Source: Flavobacteriales bacterium
GTDB taxonomy: Bacteria; Bacteroidota; Bacteroidia; UBA10329
NCBI GenBank assembly: GCA_003456455.1
Contig: DMRV01000011.1
Span: forward strand, 1-6,640
DNA length: 6,640 nt
Direction: 5' to 3'
Shown here: one piece after another, positions 6,553 to 6,640 of the stretch
Numbering within the stretch: the first letter of the stretch is position 1
Layout of the letters: each line of letters starts with the position of its first letter
The notes under the pieces: generated by a model
Told to the model about the DNA's origin: nothing
Seen by the model: the letters and a program-made list of their open reading frames with translations, nothing else
Databases searched by the model: none
Made by a program: the position numbers and the translations under genes

Positions 6553-6578
6553 TTATCGTTTTTAATAACTTCTATTTG

Positions 6579-6616
6579 CAAAAAAAGGGACCTGCTTTTC
6601 AACAGTTCCCTCTTTC
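6579..6616 (-). terminator. Rho-independent terminator after the tRNA gene
   Basis: On the minus strand AGGGAACTG (6611-6603) pairs with CAGGTCCCT (6594-6586) across an 8-base loop, with one internal A/G mismatch, followed by a run of seven T (6586-6580). Flanking A/T bases can lengthen the stem. It closes the leftward tRNA transcript six or more bases beyond the tRNA end. It lies only 27 bases before the upstream tig ATG. Confidence 0.8.
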
Positions 6617-6621
6617 TTAAG

Positions 6622-6640
6622 TGCGGATGGAGGGACTCGA
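6622..6640 (-). tRNA. tRNA gene, 3' end only (isotype not determinable)
   Basis: Read on the minus strand from the window edge: T-loop TCGAGT (the first T lies outside), T-stem 3' arm CCCTC with the invariant C61, acceptor 3' arm CATCCGC and discriminator A73. The following bases are CTT, so CCA is not encoded and would be added after transcription. A58 and C56 are in place. The missing 5' acceptor arm should read GCGGATG and the missing T-stem arm GAGGG. The anticodon lies outside the window; A73 fits many isotypes. The terminator directly downstream supports the call. Confidence 0.8.

Noticed and set aside
1..6640. Mobile element, CRISPR array, toxin-antitoxin or defence island
   Set aside because: No transposase, integrase, terminal repeats, regular spaced repeats or defence-type genes were seen. 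The helicase is a stand-alone RecD-like type common in this phylum.

Overview
The window reads as chromosome of a member of the Bacteroidota, probably near the Flavobacteriia. The evidence is the sequence character of ClpX, ClpP and trigger factor (a 'GY' form of the ClpX IGF loop, the MSTMNITKE-type trigger factor start), a secreted protein built from the 'NVGIGT' and 'GFLMPRM...YYDGSAW' segments that are common in this phylum, start codons without a clear Shine-Dalgarno sequence, and promoter-like motifs of the TTTG / TAnnTTTG type. Base composition is moderately AT-rich. Nothing suggests a plasmid, prophage, insertion sequence or CRISPR locus.

Layout. At the left edge (1-171, minus) lies the 5' part of a pterin-4a-carbinolamine dehydratase gene, cut by the window end. 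Just upstream of it is a strong hairpin terminator (184-224, minus) that closes the next gene. That gene (245-1504, minus) encodes a secreted surface or fibre-like protein of about 419 residues and is interrupted by one in-frame TAA at 1145-1147. On both sides of this stop the frame is intact. A 149-base divergent spacer (1505-1653) separates it from a rightward SF1B RecD/Dda-like helicase gene (1654-3084, TTG start). This helicase gene converges, with only 19 bases between, on the leftward block tig (5185-6552) - clpP (4420-5079) - clpX (3104-4351). At the right edge, upstream of tig, are the last 19 bases of a leftward tRNA gene (6622-6640) and its hairpin terminator (6579-6616).

How the parts work together. 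Trigger factor, ClpP and ClpX form the classical protein-quality operon: a ribosome-bound chaperone followed by the peptidase and its ATP-driven unfoldase. The helicase is an independent transcription unit, probably for DNA repair or recombination. The pterin dehydratase belongs to tetrahydrobiopterin recycling or related pterin chemistry. The surface protein is unrelated to these.

Honest verdict on novelty: most of the window is conserved housekeeping sequence and I see no new defence, mobile or biosynthetic system. The points worth a second look are the single in-frame stop in the surface protein gene, the two genes (pterin dehydratase and tig) whose start codons sit directly behind strong terminators with no room for a separate promoter, and a 9-bp inverted repeat between tig and clpP.
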